From Phycisphaerae bacterium (GTDB lineage Bacteria > Planctomycetota > Phycisphaerae > Sedimentisphaerales > SM23-30), in assembly GCA_016342495.1 (NCBI GenBank), contig JAEIOG010000010.1, positions 1 to 64,000 of the forward strand: DNA of 64,000 bases, in the 5' to 3' direction. The position numbers were made by a program, and so were the translations under genes. Below are positions 43,001 to 44,535 of this stretch, one piece after another (the first letter of the stretch is position 1; each line of letters begins with the position of its first letter). Under the pieces are notes generated by a model that had not been told where the DNA came from, ran no database searches, and saw only the letters and a list, made by a program, of their open reading frames with translations.

Positions 43001-44170
43001 TCCGCTCAAGGAAACATTTCTTAACTCAACTGCGACATCAACAGTAATTGCACTTTCGGTCTTAACACCATCTTTTGAAAAACTCAAACTGCCATCACCG
43101 CTGACCGTCAACAAATCATTAACGCCATCGGAATATGTAAAACTGAATTCTGAAAATATAAAAGTAACTTTACCTGCACCAACGGTAAGGCCAAACTTGC
43201 CACTGACCGAAATCCCGCCAAATTGAACATTAACTTCATAGCCCGCTGGTTCGACAGAACCATCTTCGAAAAAGCTTACCGTCTTGTCAAACTCAGCAGT
43301 GACAGTTGTATGATAATAAGCCTGACCAGATTCCTGAGTGCTTGCCACCAGGACTAATTTATCCGGTCCCTGCACAGGCACAAGCCATAAATCAATTGGC
43401 ATACCACTTACTTCAAAATCATCGAAAGTTCCCTCGACCGATTCATAATTTAATACTTCAATTACATCACCTTCGCTGATGGCATAAGCACCATCAACAT
43501 TAACGGTAAGCGTACCGCCCAACCTTGCCCTTCCGCTTATCACAGAAACGCTGAAATTACCATCAAGATTAACGATCCAACCGGCTTGATATTCATCATT
43601 GTCTACACCAATATTATTAGGCTCGGATTGGATCTGATTTTCAAAAACATTTGCTTCTAAAACCGGTGGCGGGTTAGCGCCAAGATTTGCCTGAACCAAT
43701 TGATCAACTTTGGCATCACCAAAATCATCTTGATCTTCAAAACCAATACTTCTTTGCTGATAATTATCATGCAAATTGGTTTCGGAATTTTGCTGTTCTA
43801 GATCAACTTCTGCCACGGCTTCAATCGCAACATCTTCTGACTGTGTATCAGATTCACATTGGTCATTTTCAATAATCACATCGTTGTCATGCTGATCGAC
43901 TTCAGCTTCATTGCGAAAGTCAATATCAACTTCAATCGCCGCCTGATAATTATCATCATAAAGATTATCATTAAGCACCGACTCAAAAATTGGATCACCC
44001 GACAACAAAACCCGAGGTTCTAAAGGCTCAATATTAAATTTCCCTTGAGCTTCGACCCCATCAAAATCTACAGAACGACCCTTACCCAGACCTTGACCGT
44101 CTTCATTTTTACGACGGCCCAGACCTGGCAATTTCATGCCATTCCATAATTTTCTGATTCCTGAGATCAT
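7040..44170 (-). CDS. Giant LEPR-XLL domain, repeat-rich, RTX-like surface/secreted protein (12,376 aa)
   Basis: Single uninterrupted ORF of 37.1 kb; N-terminal '[11 protein letters not shown]'; internal NTTG repeats; GGSGNDxI/GDDxIxGG RTX-like repeats; C-terminal ConA/LamG-like segment. Confidence 0.95.
   Translation of the reverse strand: [12376 protein letters not shown]
7043..7500 (-). other. C-terminal ConA/LamG-like domain of the giant protein
   Basis: '[58 protein letters not shown]...[30 protein letters not shown]...[20 protein letters not shown]' has a laminin-G/DUF1080-like pattern. Confidence 0.55.
7710..16690 (-). repeat. RTX-like calcium-binding nonapeptide-type zone
   Basis: Many GGSGNDxI / GDDxIxGGxGxD motifs, e.g. 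'[53 protein letters not shown]'. Confidence 0.9.
16900..19900 (-). repeat. Second, diverged NTTG repeat zone ('[22 protein letters not shown]..[12 protein letters not shown]')
   Basis: Repeated blocks in the translation distinct from the main array. Confidence 0.75.
20950..22370 (-). repeat. 'GYIDVxF' domain cluster 2 (four copies)
   Basis: '[24 protein letters not shown]', '[24 protein letters not shown]', '[26 protein letters not shown]', '[22 protein letters not shown]'. Confidence 0.65.
24861..25330 (-). repeat. 'xxPxxGxxIxxxxLxxxGYIDVxF' domain cluster 1 (two copies)
   Basis: '[25 protein letters not shown]' and '[24 protein letters not shown]' with shared downstream '[18 protein letters not shown]'. 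Confidence 0.7.
25900..43200 (-). repeat. Array of ~130-141 aa beta-rich repeats ('[113 protein letters not shown]')
   Basis: NTTG codons recur every ~385-425 nt, e.g. ~36165, 35780, 35388, 34992, 34605, 34213, 33796. Confidence 0.9.
43991..44023 (-). other. LEPR-XLL motif ([11 protein letters not shown], residues 50-60 of the giant protein)
   Basis: Direct translation; matches the LEPR-XLL motif I recall from N-termini of large repetitive planctomycete proteins. Confidence 0.85.
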
Positions 44171-44351
44171 TTAATATTTAAGCAATCAATAAACAGGACA
44201 AGCTTTTCAACCTGTCATTCTAACAACTAAAACTTCAGATTCTTATATGTATAAAAAAACAAGGGTCTAGCTAACCACACACAATTTTCAATCAATGGTC
44301 AAGCCCGCACCCCTGCAAATCATAACAAATAAGTTTTAAACTAACTTAAAA

Positions 44352-44380
44352 ATTATACTCGATAATTAAAGAAATATCAA
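44352..44380 (-). promoter_or_regulatory. Candidate sigma70 promoter for the giant gene (TTGATA-N17-TATAAT)
   Basis: Minus-strand TTGATA (44380-44375), 17 nt spacer, TATAAT (44357-44352), ~180 nt upstream of the start codon. Confidence 0.6.
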
Positions 44381-44535
44381 GTTTTCTCCGATAATGGCCA
44401 CAAAACACATACCAGACAATCAATCTTGCCGTCATAAATTATGACTTACCAGATATTTATAGTACAAACCCCCTTTAATAAACTCTTGAAATCATCTCTA
44501 AATAATCTAATAATTTCTGACTTATTACTTAAATA

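Noticed and set aside
7614-43875. Dozens of plus-strand ORFs of 60-280 aa opposite the giant gene
   Set aside because: Low-complexity shadow ORFs (Pro/Ser/Ile-rich) antisense to the repeat array, without recognisable domains or coherent start signals.
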